A stretch of 64,000 nt of DNA from Candidatus Kapaibacterium sp. Its GTDB lineage: Bacteria > Bacteroidota > Ignavibacteria > Kapaibacteriales > HRBIN21. The notes under the pieces were generated by a model. The model made no database searches, had not been told where the DNA came from, and was given only the letters and a program-made list of their open reading frames with translations. The DNA lies in NCBI GenBank assembly GCA_025059875.1, contig JANXCT010000002.1, positions 1 through 64,000 on the forward strand, given 5' to 3'. The position numbers and the translations under genes are program-made. Shown one piece after another: positions 13,270-22,338 of this stretch. Position 1 is the stretch's first letter, and each line of letters starts with the position of its first letter.

Positions 13270-16175
13270 CAACGTGCGATGAGCAGCGGGGCAGTCCGAC
13301 CATCCCACAGCCGGAGCAAGTAGAGGCCTGTGGGCAGGTGGCGAACATCGCAGCGGAGCCGTACTGTACCAGCGTCAGCTACCACCGGCTCGGCAGGGAG
13401 CCAATACACTTGCCCTAGAACATTGACGACCTGAACCGGCCTCGCTAACCTTGGCGGAGCCGGGGTCGAAAGCTCTATCCACACCTCTTCAGCCGCTGGC
13501 TGCGGGAAGAGTAGCACTGAAGGTGTCGCAGTGACTGGCTCCGTGATGGCGTCGGGCTCGGCTGCGTCTAAGCGGACGTTGTCGATGTACCAGCCATCAT
13601 TGTTCCGGAACGGGTTGGAGCGCAGCCGGAAGCGGATGTAGAGCGTATCGCCGATGAAGCGCCGTAGATCACGGTGCTCGGAGACCCACTGGCTGTTCCC
13701 CACACTGTCTCGGAAGCCAGGCGAGCGTCGGATGTCAATTGCTTGTACAACATACCACGTCCGTCCGAAATCAGGGGAGACCTCTGTCACGGCTGTATCG
13801 CCTACTTCTACCAAGGCAATCGTCTCGTAGCTGAGTGTTGGAGTGGCTGCTGAAACGAGCACAGGGGCAAGCACTACCCAGGTGTTAGAGCGGTGAGGGT
13901 AGTTGCCTACGGGGGAGTCCGTTAGGGAGTTCGGGGGTGAAGCGGAGGCCCGGGTCGTCAACCCCCAGGCACCGTTGGTGAACATCGCGGGGGTTGTGGC
14001 GCTATCATCGAAGGTGGCATACAGCTGCCGCAATGGAGCTCCTGCATACGCCAGTACTGTGTCGGATGGCTGGCTCAATGTTAGCTGACCACCTCGCAGA
14101 CCCACGGCACGTAGGAAGAGCTGGTAGAAGCGACCCGTGGGGAGCCTTACCACGTGGGACGTCAGCGCCCCTGCTTGCACTCGGGGAGGCTCCAAACTGT
14201 CGATTGAGACACCTGTTGCGGCATCGTAGATGTAGAGCCGTGCGAAGTCGTAGAAGTCTGAGCTGTCAACGTGGTAAGCGGGATTGCGCCATGAGAGGAG
14301 GACTCCGTCCTCATGCGGACGAGCAACGATGTCTGTCGGGGGAAGGGGCTCCCTTGCGCCACCAACGAAGCCAGAAATGGTAACGGGTTCGCTCTCTAAG
14401 CTGTCAGGGGTGACCGCAACGAGCGTGTAGCTGAACGGATCACCGTCAGGAAGCCCAGATTCAGTGTACTCCTGCTGCCCCTTGGGAACGGTTGCCACAA
14501 GAGTAGAGCCCCGGAAGACACGGATGACGAAGTTCCCTAAAGGCTCGCCCAGGAGGTTCTCCGTTGGATCGCGCCACCGTAGGCGGACAGAGCCAGCGGC
14601 AGGGAAAGTAGCTCGGAGGCTATCTGGGGGGCGTGGGGCTGAGCTGACAAGTGCAACGTAGGCATCCAGGGTGCTGAAAGAGCCGCGTGGTGCATTGGGC
14701 ATCCAGAAGCAGGGGTAGATGCGCCCGCCGTATGCAGTGATGGCGGTATAGTCGCCCCAGTAGTAGTTGCCCGGCCCCTGGAAGGAGACATCCTCGGGGC
14801 CGTCGATGTAGAACGTCCAGGGGGTGAGTCGTATGTGGCGCCAGCTTTGGGCATCGCGCGAGATGGCCAGATACGCGTCCACCCCTTTGTTCTGCGGATC
14901 GTGCTGCGAGCTGTAGTAGAGCACGGCAATCATGCCTGTCACGGGATCTACGCAGATGGCGGGGAAGAAGACATCGTTATTGAGCGCGTTGTTGTCAATC
15001 CGCTGCGAGGGCGACCAGATCGTGCCGCCATTGGTGGAGTACGTTAGGTAGATGCCCGTCCGGCCGAGGTCGTCCCGGCCAGCTTGCACCAAGTAGATCC
15101 AACCGCGGCGGGGACCTGTGGAGAGGTCCACAGCAATAGCGGGGTAGGAGCTGACACGGATGTTCTGCTTGTCAGGCAGGACTTGCCGGCCACTTGCGGA
15201 ATTGATAGTGCCCAGCAACACAACAGACTGTGCTAGTACAGGGGAAGGTCGCCATGTACGGCCTCCATCGGTGGAGATTTGGAAGAGGGCATTCTCCCGA
15301 TTGCCAAGGCGCTGCCGCCAGGCGACGTAGACCTGTCCTTGGGGACCGACAGCTAAGATCGGAGCTTGAGTGTCTCCGCCGCTACCTGGAAGCAGAACGG
15401 GAACACTCCAGCTCTGTCCACGGTCTGTGCTACGTGCGACGTAAATGCCCGGTGTACCTCCGAAGCGCCGCCATGCGACGTAGATGGAGTTGCGGTACGG
15501 AGAAGTGCTGATAGTGTCTACCACCATCAAGCACTTGTCGTCGAAGGGGACGTTCTGCCCCTGGTTGAGCGTAACGGGGGAGAGCTCCGTCCAACTCTGA
15601 CCAGTGTTAGTGGAGAGAGCAACGAAGACCCCGTTGGTGCCACTCGGCTCATCGCTGAGGAGCTGTACCATGATGTGACTGTAGTACGCGTTCCCGTCGG
15701 AATCAAAGCAGAGGCCTGGGTCGGCGATTGCCGCACCGGTGTTGGTGGGTACGAAGAAGTTCTGGGGAGTCAAAGCAGCACTCCATGTCCGGCCTCCGTC
15801 TGTGCTGCGGTAGGAGACCATGCGGTAGTTGCCGCCGTAGTTGTAGCGTGAATCGTTGGCACCCGCCAGTAGGAGGCGCGGGTTCTGGGGGTGGAGGGTG
15901 ATCCAGGTCTCGCTCTGGTCTAAGGGGTATGGGGAAATGTTGACTAGCGGTATCCCTGTAGGGCCATGGAGCAGGTGGGGGCCTTCATGGGGTTTCGTGA
16001 GGTCCTCGAGACGATAATCCTGCGGATTAACTCGCCGGATAGCCCCCCAGCGGATAGGCTGGGTCTCCATACCAGCTTGGAGGTACAGCGGGAGCTGCCG
16101 GGCATCCTGTTGCCCCCAGAGTGTGGCGGCAGCCAAGATAATCACAGCGCACAGGCTACTGAGACGGCGGTACAT
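13269..16175 (-). CDS. T9SS-secreted sialidase-like (BNR repeat) protein with FN3 and MAM-like domains
   Basis: About 968 aa. A signal peptide (MYRRLSSLCAVIILAAATLWG) is followed by a large beta-propeller with several Asp-box repeats (STDGGRTWS, STNTGQSWTE, STDRGQSWSV, STNGGTIWSP), then two fibronectin type III-like domains (about 510-700), a jelly-roll region with FDDSATTPAMF ... GWYIDNVRLD typical of surface choice-of-anchor modules, and a T9SS sorting domain (LLFPQPAAEEVWIEL ... LPTGLYLLRLW). Asp boxes also occur in non-sialidases, so hydrolysis of sialic acid is not shown. Start ATG 16175 fits the signal peptide and overlaps adk by 20 bp. Confidence 0.85.
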   Translation of the reverse strand: MYRRLSSLCAVIILAAATLWGQQDARQLPLYLQAGMETQPIRWGAIRRVNPQDYRLEDLTKPHEGPHLLHGPTGIPLVNISPYPLDQSETWITLHPQNPRLLLAGANDSRYNYGGNYRMVSYRSTDGGRTWSAALTPQNFFVPTNTGAAIADPGLCFDSDGNAYYSHIMVQLLSDEPSGTNGVFVALSTNTGQSWTELSPVTLNQGQNVPFDDKCLMVVDTISTSPYRNSIYVAWRRFGGTPGIYVARSTDRGQSWSVPVLLPGSGGDTQAPILAVGPQGQVYVAWRQRLGNRENALFQISTDGGRTWRPSPVLAQSVVLLGTINSASGRQVLPDKQNIRVSSYPAIAVDLSTGPRRGWIYLVQAGRDDLGRTGIYLTYSTNGGTIWSPSQRIDNNALNNDVFFPAICVDPVTGMIAVLYYSSQHDPQNKGVDAYLAISRDAQSWRHIRLTPWTFYIDGPEDVSFQGPGNYYWGDYTAITAYGGRIYPCFWMPNAPRGSFSTLDAYVALVSSAPRPPDSLRATFPAAGSVRLRWRDPTENLLGEPLGNFVIRVFRGSTLVATVPKGQQEYTESGLPDGDPFSYTLVAVTPDSLESEPVTISGFVGGAREPLPPTDIVARPHEDGVLLSWRNPAYHVDSSDFYDFARLYIYDAATGVSIDSLEPPRVQAGALTSHVVRLPTGRFYQLFLRAVGLRGGQLTLSQPSDTVLAYAGAPLRQLYATFDDSATTPAMFTNGAWGLTTRASASPPNSLTDSPVGNYPHRSNTWVVLAPVLVSAATPTLSYETIALVEVGDTAVTEVSPDFGRTWYVVQAIDIRRSPGFRDSVGNSQWVSEHRDLRRFIGDTLYIRFRLRSNPFRNNDGWYIDNVRLDAAEPDAITEPVTATPSVLLFPQPAAEEVWIELSTPAPPRLARPVQVVNVLGQVYWLPAEPVVADAGTVRLRCDVRHLPTGLYLLRLWDGRTAPLLIAR

Positions 16176-16737
16176 TGTCGACGGAGATGCTTTGGAGGAG
16201 TTGGACAATTCGCTGGTGGACTGTCTCGATGTCTGCATTCCCATCCACGCTCCGCAGCTTGCCCTGCTGGGCATAGTAGTCCAGCACGGGTTGTGTCTGT
16301 TCGGCGTAGACCTGGAGTCGCTGCCGGATGACGGCTTCGGAGTCATCCAGACGACCGCGTAGCAGGAGACGACGGATGATTTCTTCCTCTGCTACCACGA
16401 TGTTGACGACTGCATCCACAGTCCTCCCTTGGCGTTGGAGGAGCGCATCGAGCGCCTGCGCCTGCGGAAGGGTCCGAGGGAAGCCATCCAAGATGCAGTT
16501 CTGGAAGTAAGGTGGTGAGGAAAGGAACTGCTCTACGATGGCTGTCACTACCTCGTCGGGCACCAGCAATCCGTTCTCTACGTAGTATCGAACCTTCTCT
16601 CCGAGCTCAGAGTTTTGGCGGATGGCACGTCGGAAAGCTTCGCCAGTCGAGAGATGGGGTAGACCGTATCGCTCTGCCAATAGCTGGGCTTGTGTTCCTT
16701 TGCCGACGCCTGGTGCACCGAAGAGCACAATGACCAT
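16156..16737 (-). CDS. adk: Adenylate kinase (short form)
   Basis: 193 aa nucleoside monophosphate kinase that interconverts ATP + AMP and 2 ADP. Seen are the P-loop GAPGVGKGTQ, the AMP-binding segment LSTGEAFRRAI, the signature LDGFPRTLPQAQAL, and LLLRGRLDDSEAVIRQRL. The LID insert with zinc cysteines is absent, so it is the short variant. ATG 16737 places the P-loop at its usual distance from the N terminus. A TATTTTTG promoter lies 60 bp upstream. It overlaps the secreted sialidase-like gene by 20 bp. Confidence 0.95.
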   Translation of the reverse strand: MVIVLFGAPGVGKGTQAQLLAERYGLPHLSTGEAFRRAIRQNSELGEKVRYYVENGLLVPDEVVTAIVEQFLSSPPYFQNCILDGFPRTLPQAQALDALLQRQGRTVDAVVNIVVAEEEIIRRLLLRGRLDDSEAVIRQRLQVYAEQTQPVLDYYAQQGKLRSVDGNADIETVHQRIVQLLQSISVDNVPPSQ

Positions 16738-16797
16738 GCTACGTATCAGCACCTTTGCCGTCTACGGGTCTACCGCTGAGGGGGCCCGTGCCAGCAG

Positions 16798-16805
16798 CAA
16801 AAATA
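16798..16805 (-). promoter_or_regulatory. Candidate -7 element (TATTTTTG) for the adk operon
   Basis: Full TAnnTTTG match on the minus strand, between the end of the upstream glycosyltransferase gene and adk. Predicted leader about 55 nt. Likely drives adk, the sialidase-like gene and ypdA. Confidence 0.6.
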
Positions 16806-16823
16806 CAAAAGCCCTTCGGGGCA

Positions 16824-17966
16824 CTACTCTACTACCGACATCGACGGCTGATAGAAGCGCCCTCTCCATTGCAAGCGGCCTGTGATACTCCAGCGGTAAG
16901 AGTTCAAGGCAATTGTGCTCGCTACGATTGTCGCAAGTGGCTGGAGCCAGACCTGGGAGTACGGCAGACGAAAGCGGTGACTGACTTGCCACCGGAGTAG
17001 AACGCTCAGCAGGTAGCTTGTCCCCCCCAGGAGGCTCCAAGCTGCATGGTTACACGCCACTCCAAGCAGAACCGCCAGCACTGGAAGAATCGAGAGGACG
17101 AGCAAGTGTCCGACAAACCCTACCAGAGTCCACCAACGGTATCCCATCGCTGGGTAGGTGTTCTTGGAGAAGCCAAGGAAGGCTTCCCGGGAGGTCTCGT
17201 ACATTCGGCAGGAGACGATTCCTGTCGCGTCGGCTATGGGGGCACTACCGATCCGCTGGGCAATGAGCCGTCCAAGGGCTAAGTCCTCTACGATCTCTCC
17301 GCGGACAGCCGCGTGTCCGCCCAGCTCCCAGTAGAGTGAGGAGTGGATGAGGAATGCCTGGCCGCTGGCGGCGTGGAATCGTGGAAAATACCGCCGCCAA
17401 CGTTCAGGGAGGTAGGCGAAGTAGAAGATGTACAGCAGTGGGATGAGGAGCTGCTCGACGAAGCTCCGGACCTCCTCTCTTGGTAGTAGCGAGACGAAGC
17501 GCCACTGCCGACGCTGGCGCTCTTGCAGCGTTGAAGCAAGCGCCGAGGGATGGAAGCGGGTATCAGCGTCGGTGAAGAGCAACCATTCCCCGCGGGCATG
17601 CTGCGCAAGCTGGTAACATGCCCATGGCTTCCCGACCCATCCCTCGGGCAGGGGAGCACCACGAAGGACACGGAGCCGTTCGGGGTACTGCTGGCGTAGG
17701 CGCTCCAGCACCTCTGGGGTTGCGTCGGTAGATTCGTCGTCGAGCACCAAGACTTCGTAGGCTGGGTACTCCTGCTGGCAGAGCGAATGGATGCAGGGTT
17801 CAATCCGCTCAGCTTCGTTCCGAGCAGGCACCAACACGGAAACGTACGGTGCCTCTGGCTGTGTCCACCGTTTGGGGAGGAGCCGTGGTACACGACGTAG
17901 GTTGGACCAGCAGACGAGGTTGAACGCGCTGAGGAGCGCTACAACAGCGCCGAGGAGCAACTCCAT
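16824..17966 (-). CDS. Membrane-bound GT2 glycosyltransferase
   Basis: About 380 aa. An N-terminal membrane helix (MELLLGAVVALLSAFNLVCW) precedes a GT2 (GT-A) catalytic domain: VSVLVPARNEAERIEPCI, VLVLDDESTDATPEVL, WLLFTDADTRFHPSAL and a late EIVEDLALGRLIA. Three or four C-terminal membrane helices follow. The arrangement resembles CrtQ/CruC-type glycosyltransferases that act on lipid or carotenoid acceptors in the cytoplasmic membrane; which acceptor is used here is unknown. Start 17966 avoids overlap with the divergent secreted-protein gene and is supported by a TAATTTTG element 25 bp upstream. Confidence 0.85.
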   Translation of the reverse strand: MELLLGAVVALLSAFNLVCWSNLRRVPRLLPKRWTQPEAPYVSVLVPARNEAERIEPCIHSLCQQEYPAYEVLVLDDESTDATPEVLERLRQQYPERLRVLRGAPLPEGWVGKPWACYQLAQHARGEWLLFTDADTRFHPSALASTLQERQRRQWRFVSLLPREEVRSFVEQLLIPLLYIFYFAYLPERWRRYFPRFHAASGQAFLIHSSLYWELGGHAAVRGEIVEDLALGRLIAQRIGSAPIADATGIVSCRMYETSREAFLGFSKNTYPAMGYRWWTLVGFVGHLLVLSILPVLAVLLGVACNHAAWSLLGGTSYLLSVLLRWQVSHRFRLPYSQVWLQPLATIVASTIALNSYRWSITGRLQWRGRFYQPSMSVVE

Positions 17967-17990
17967 TGGAGGGTTGGGGGCTAGCGACTG

Positions 17991-17998
17991 CAAAATTA
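17991..17998 (-). promoter_or_regulatory. Candidate -7 element (TAATTTTG) for the membrane GT2 gene
   Basis: Full TAnnTTTG match on the minus strand, giving a leader of roughly 20 nt to ATG 17966. Confidence 0.6.
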
Positions 17999-18100
17999 CT
18001 GGCGCACTGCGGGAGCGTGCTGTCGAGGGATGTCCTGCAGCTTGTGTCGCATAGCGTGTGTAACTTTTAGGCCAAACGTCATCCAGAGAAGGGAGACGGC

Positions 18101-19357
18101 ATGTGGCTGTCGGGGTTGCTGCTGTCATTTAGTGTTCTCGCTCTGTGGGCACAGCAGACAGTGGTGGAGGTAGTGGTAACCGAGCGGGCCCCACTTGTTG
18201 GCGGAAAACAGGACACGGTAGTGACAGTCGTCTGCCCGCCGGAATCGGTTCTGTGCGAGCGCGTTGTGCTTGCCTATTCCCTCCATCGGCCGCCAGGGGG
18301 GTGGGATCCGTGGGACCGCATCGCGTACGTCACCGTACTGACTCCAACGGATACGGTAGAGATTGCCCGGATTATGACGCCATACCAGCGGGAATGTGGC
18401 TGGGAGATTGATGTGACCGATTTCCGTCCATTGCTGACGGATACAGTCCGGCTGCGGCTCTTCATCCTCTACTGGGCCCAGAGTCCTGGGCAAGGCTACC
18501 TTGTCAGCGCTCGGCTGCGCTTCTTCTTAGGGCAGCCGGGGATGGTTCCATATCGGGTTGTGAAGCTTTGGGGGAACGACGTCTACCGTCGCTGGGCATA
18601 CGGCAACCCCAAAGACCCGATAGATCTGCAAGTTCCGACACGCACGATCTTGATTGACGAAGACGTGGCGGCAGTGAAGTTTGTCGCTCTACTCACCGGC
18701 CACGGTCAAGGGAATACCGACAACGCTGCAGAGTTCTCCCGCAAGACTCACACTCTGCTCGTCAACGGTAGGGCCTTTCCAAGACTGCTGTGGCGGGACG
18801 ACTGCGCTCGAAATCCCTGCCGGCCGCAGCAGGGTACTTGGCAGTACAATCGGGCAGGATGGTGTCCGGGTGACTACGTCCGCCCCTGGGAGGAAGAGAT
18901 TACCAGTGCTATTCGACGCGGGGACTCCAACTCCATTGGGTTTCGCTTCGAGCCTTACGTCAACTACTGCAGCCCTTGGTGGGATAGCTGTTTCATTGCA
19001 CCGCCACCGAACTGCCCCGACTGCAATTTCAACAGCACGGGGCACACCATGCCGTGGTACCTGATGAGTGCTTACTTGGTGCTGTACCGTCAAGCGGTGC
19101 AGAGCACTGAAGGGGCTGTAGGGCTAAAGCTGTCGGAATGGTGGTGGGAGGCGGGACGTCTTATTGTTCGGCAGGCGTATCCGGTGCTGTGGCGGTGGGA
19201 GCTGGTGGATGTGCTGGGACGGCGACTGCGATCGGGACAGTGGTGGGGACAGCAGTTGGCCATTCCTTTCTTCGGGTTACCCCCAGGTATCTACGGCCTT
19301 CGGTGGCAGTGTGGAACGTTAATCCAGCAGCAACTCGTCCTCTGGAACGGTGACTAA
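18101..19357 (+). CDS. Secreted PNGase F-like protein with T9SS sorting domain
   Basis: 418 aa. A signal peptide (about 1-18) leads into two PNGase F-type beta-sandwich domains. The second carries recognisable family features: HGQGNTDNAAEFSRKTHTL, then WRDDCARNPCRPQQGTW and NRAGWCPGDYV. PNGase F releases N-glycans from glycoproteins by cutting the glycosyl-asparagine amide bond; in this group such proteins are exported. The last 75 residues (VLWRWELVDVLGRRLRSG, LPPGIYGLRWQ) are a T9SS sorting domain. Catalytic Asp/Glu residues cannot be confirmed without alignment. Its stop overlaps the convergent korB stop by 4 bp. No consensus promoter seen. Confidence 0.82.
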   Translation: MWLSGLLLSFSVLALWAQQTVVEVVVTERAPLVGGKQDTVVTVVCPPESVLCERVVLAYSLHRPPGGWDPWDRIAYVTVLTPTDTVEIARIMTPYQRECGWEIDVTDFRPLLTDTVRLRLFILYWAQSPGQGYLVSARLRFFLGQPGMVPYRVVKLWGNDVYRRWAYGNPKDPIDLQVPTRTILIDEDVAAVKFVALLTGHGQGNTDNAAEFSRKTHTLLVNGRAFPRLLWRDDCARNPCRPQQGTWQYNRAGWCPGDYVRPWEEEITSAIRRGDSNSIGFRFEPYVNYCSPWWDSCFIAPPPNCPDCNFNSTGHTMPWYLMSAYLVLYRQAVQSTEGAVGLKLSEWWWEAGRLIVRQAYPVLWRWELVDVLGRRLRSGQWWGQQLAIPFFGLPPGIYGLRWQCGTLIQQQLVLWNGD

Positions 19358-20376
19358 GAGCTGAGTCCCCACCAATTCTTGCCCCGAAGGAGCGCCTCCA
19401 AGTCCGCGGGGTGGCGTTGTGCTAGCCGCTGGCGGCGCTCAGCAAGGAGTTCTTCGTAGGTGGGTCGGCTAGGGTCAGCATAGAGTACCCCAAAGGGGCG
19501 TGGGAGCTCGTTGTCTGGCGTGCCCAGCAACTGCACAAGTAGTGCTGCTTTCGTTCGGTCGGTTTCGTCGTGAATCCACACGTTTTCTGGCAGTCCATCG
19601 GAGAAGTCCACCAGGCGTGGGGTCATTCCCTCCAGGACGAAGCCTTTGTCGCGGTTCTGGCCAAAGACGAGTGGTTGACCGTGTTCCACGAAGAGAGCAT
19701 TCTCGGGCTTGCTCTCCTTCTCCGTGTAGGCGAAGAAGGCTCCGTCGTTGAAGACGGGGCAGTTCTGGTAGATTTCCACAAAGGCGGCTCCGCGGTGCTG
19801 TGCTGCGCGTTTCAGGACGGAGCGCATGTGGGCCAAGTCACGGTCCATCGTTCGAGCAACGAAGGTTGCCCCAGCCCCGAAGGCGAGAGCGACGGGGTTG
19901 AAGGGATGCTCGAACGAGCCCCACGGAGTGGAAGGGGTGCGCTGTCCTGGGCGTGAGGTCGGGGAGATTTGCCCCTTGGTGAGGCCGTAGACTTCGTTGT
20001 TGAATAGAAGGATCGTCACGTCCATGTTGCGCCGGAGCATGTGGATGAGGTGGTTGCCGCCGATGGAGAGGCCATCGCCGTCGCCAGTCACGATCCAGAC
20101 GTGGAGCTCCGGGCGGGTTATCTTAAGGCCATAGGCGATAGCTGGTGCACGCCCGTGGATGCCGTGGAGGCCGTAAGTGCCCATGTAGTACGGAAAGCGC
20201 GAGGAGCAGCCGATGCCAGAGATGAACACGACATTCTCCCGTGGCACCTCCAGCTCGGCCAACACTGTCTGGACCTGTTTGAGAATGGCGTAATCTCCAC
20301 ATCCTGGACACCACCGGACTTCCTGATCGCTAGCATAGTCCTTCGCACTTAGCGCTGTTCGGAGCACTTCAGTCAT
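19354..20376 (-). CDS. korB: 2-oxoacid:ferredoxin oxidoreductase, beta subunit
   Basis: About 340 aa thiamine-diphosphate-binding subunit. Diagnostic are RWCPGCGDYAILK (CPGCG near the N terminus), SGIGCSSRFPYYM, and the ThDP/Mg motif TGDGDGLSIGGNHLI followed by NNEVYGLTKGQ and SPTSRPGQRT. With KorA it oxidatively decarboxylates a 2-oxoacid, most likely 2-oxoglutarate, to the acyl-CoA with ferredoxin as electron acceptor (reversible). Start ATG 20376 overlaps the korA stop by 8 bp; a longer start at 20400 is possible. Confidence 0.92.
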   Translation of the reverse strand: MTEVLRTALSAKDYASDQEVRWCPGCGDYAILKQVQTVLAELEVPRENVVFISGIGCSSRFPYYMGTYGLHGIHGRAPAIAYGLKITRPELHVWIVTGDGDGLSIGGNHLIHMLRRNMDVTILLFNNEVYGLTKGQISPTSRPGQRTPSTPWGSFEHPFNPVALAFGAGATFVARTMDRDLAHMRSVLKRAAQHRGAAFVEIYQNCPVFNDGAFFAYTEKESKPENALFVEHGQPLVFGQNRDKGFVLEGMTPRLVDFSDGLPENVWIHDETDRTKAALLVQLLGTPDNELPRPFGVLYADPSRPTYEELLAERRQRLAQRHPADLEALLRGKNWWGLSS

Positions 20377-22225
20377 GGTGGAGAGTCTCCTGGATGGCAC
20401 TGACGAGCTCAGCGACGGTCAATGGAACACCCTGGACCTTACTGTAGGTTCGGGCATCCACAAGGTAGCGGGCTCGCAGCAATTGGCTGAGCTGCCCGCT
20501 GTTGAGTTCGGGGACCAAGATGCGGCGGAAGCCCCGCAAGAGCTGGCCAAGGTTACGCGGCAGCGGGTTAAGGTAACGGATGTGGATGTGGGAGACGGAT
20601 AGACCTTGACTTCGGCATTCCTGGACAGCGTTGTAGATGGAGCCGTAGGTTGAACCCCAACCGACAACGGCTAACTCCCCTTCAGGCTCGCCCAGGGCAA
20701 CGGTTTGTGGTGGGAGCTCGTCAGCGATCCGTTCAATCTTGGCAGCACGGAGCTGCACCATCCGCTCGTGGTTCAGAGGATCGTAGGAGACGTTGCCGGT
20801 GATATCCTCTTTCTCCAGACCGCCGATGCGATGTTCGAAGCCCGGCATACCGGGAATCGCCCATGGACGGACGCCGCGGGCATCGCGCTGGTATGGGTGG
20901 AAGACGCCGTTGGTCTTGTGCTCCTCTGTCGCGAACGGTGGTGTGATCGGGGGTAGGCTCTCTACGGAAGGGATGCGCCATAGGTCGCTGCCGTTCGCCA
21001 GGAAGGCGTCAGAGAGGACGATAACGGGGGTCATCCACTGGAGAGCGAGGCGAGCGGCTTCGTAGGCCGTCTGGAAGCAGTCTGCTGGCGTAGCTGCTGC
21101 TAGCACAGGGATAGGGGCTTCACCATGGCGTCCGTAGAGGGCCTGTAGCAGGTCAGCCTGTTCAGGTTTGGTCGGCATGCCGGTGGACGGGCCAGCTCGT
21201 TGGATGTCGCAGACGACCACCGGAAGCTCCAACATGACCGCCAAGCCTAAGGCCTCGCTCATCAGCGAGAAGCCGGGCCCTGAGGTTGCCGTGACTCCTA
21301 GGTGTCCACCGAAGGCCGCTCCAATGGCGGCGCAGATGGCAGCAATCTCGTCCTCTGCCTGGAAGGGATAGACGTCATACGGCAGCAGCGTGCTCATCTG
21401 GTGCAGTACCTCAGAGGCAGGAGTAATCGGGTAGCCAGCGTAGAACAGCTTCAGGCTGGCCTTCTGAGCAGCAGCTACAAAGCCCAGCACCAGGGCTTCG
21501 TTCCCCGAAATGCTCCGGTATACACCAGGTGGCAACTCAGCCCGCGGGATTTCGTAGCGGACCGCGAAGAGTTCGGAGGTCTCACCGAAGTTGTATCCCG
21601 CATGGAGGAGACGGATATTGGCCTCCGCAACCGCTGGGTCACGGGCAGCGAACTTCGCGTTGACTAGCTGTTCAATTTGGGACAAGGGGCGGTCGAAGAG
21701 CCACGCCAGCAACCCCAGCACGAACATGTTTTTCATGCGCTCCTTCTCGCGGACGGAGAAGGAGGTATCGGCAAGGGCGGCGCTGACCATCTGCGAAATG
21801 TTCAGCGTGATGAGCTGGTACTCCGACAGGCTGCCGTCGGTGAGTGGATTCACGCCCTCCGGATAACCAGCCAACCGGAGATTGCGCCGGTCGAAGCCAG
21901 CCTCGTTGACGATGAGAAGGCCGCCGCGCTTCAGGAGGTGTAGATGGGTCTTCAGTGCTGCAGCGTTCATCGCTACAAGCACGTCGCAGGCATCCCCTGG
22001 CGTCAGGATCTCGAAGCTGCCAAAGCGGAGCTGGAAGCTGGAAACACCAGCTAAAGTTCCCTGGGGAGCTCGAATCTCTGCTGGGTAGTTTGGGAAGGTA
22101 GCAATGTCATTGCCCTGGAGTGCGCTAGCATGGGCAAACTGCGCTCCCGTGAGCTGCATGCCCTCACCTGAGTCGCCAGCAAAGACGATGACGACGTCTG
22201 AAATGGTAATGCGCTGCTTGAGCAT
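20369..22225 (-). CDS. korA: 2-oxoacid:ferredoxin oxidoreductase, alpha subunit (gamma-alpha fusion)
   Basis: 618 aa. The N-terminal 190 residues are the gamma domain (VIVFAGDSGEGMQLTG, FPNYPAEIRAPQGT); the rest is the pyrimidine-binding alpha domain and C-terminal domain (ISGNEALVLGF, YPITPASEVLHQM, ATSGPGFSLMSEALG, QRAGPSTGMPTKPEQADL). The YPITP and PSTG motifs are typical of 2-oxoglutarate/2-oxoacid enzymes of the KorA type. First gene of the korAB pair, 113 bp from a divergent FAD oxidoreductase that may exchange electrons with the same ferredoxin pool. Confidence 0.93.
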   Translation of the reverse strand: MLKQRITISDVVIVFAGDSGEGMQLTGAQFAHASALQGNDIATFPNYPAEIRAPQGTLAGVSSFQLRFGSFEILTPGDACDVLVAMNAAALKTHLHLLKRGGLLIVNEAGFDRRNLRLAGYPEGVNPLTDGSLSEYQLITLNISQMVSAALADTSFSVREKERMKNMFVLGLLAWLFDRPLSQIEQLVNAKFAARDPAVAEANIRLLHAGYNFGETSELFAVRYEIPRAELPPGVYRSISGNEALVLGFVAAAQKASLKLFYAGYPITPASEVLHQMSTLLPYDVYPFQAEDEIAAICAAIGAAFGGHLGVTATSGPGFSLMSEALGLAVMLELPVVVCDIQRAGPSTGMPTKPEQADLLQALYGRHGEAPIPVLAAATPADCFQTAYEAARLALQWMTPVIVLSDAFLANGSDLWRIPSVESLPPITPPFATEEHKTNGVFHPYQRDARGVRPWAIPGMPGFEHRIGGLEKEDITGNVSYDPLNHERMVQLRAAKIERIADELPPQTVALGEPEGELAVVGWGSTYGSIYNAVQECRSQGLSVSHIHIRYLNPLPRNLGQLLRGFRRILVPELNSGQLSQLLRARYLVDARTYSKVQGVPLTVAELVSAIQETLHHD

Positions 22226-22301
22226 TGGAGCTTCGTTGCTTCACACGTGTACTGCTACGACATATGTGCTGTTGCGTGCGGGAATTTAGCGAGTGTGAGG
22301 G

Positions 22302-22309
22302 TATTTTTG
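22302..22309 (+). promoter_or_regulatory. Candidate -7 element (TATTTTTG) for the FAD oxidoreductase gene
   Basis: Full TAnnTTTG match on the plus strand in the korA/FAD gene divergent region, 30 bp before ATG 22339. This also favours ATG 22339 over starts further upstream. Confidence 0.6.
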
Positions 22310-22338
22310 TGGCGAAAAGCCACCGTCGTCGAGAACCA

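Noticed and set aside
13269-16346. Longer start (1025 codons) for the sialidase-like gene
   Set aside because: The extra 57 residues have no homologous character and overlap adk; the signal peptide begins at ATG 16175.
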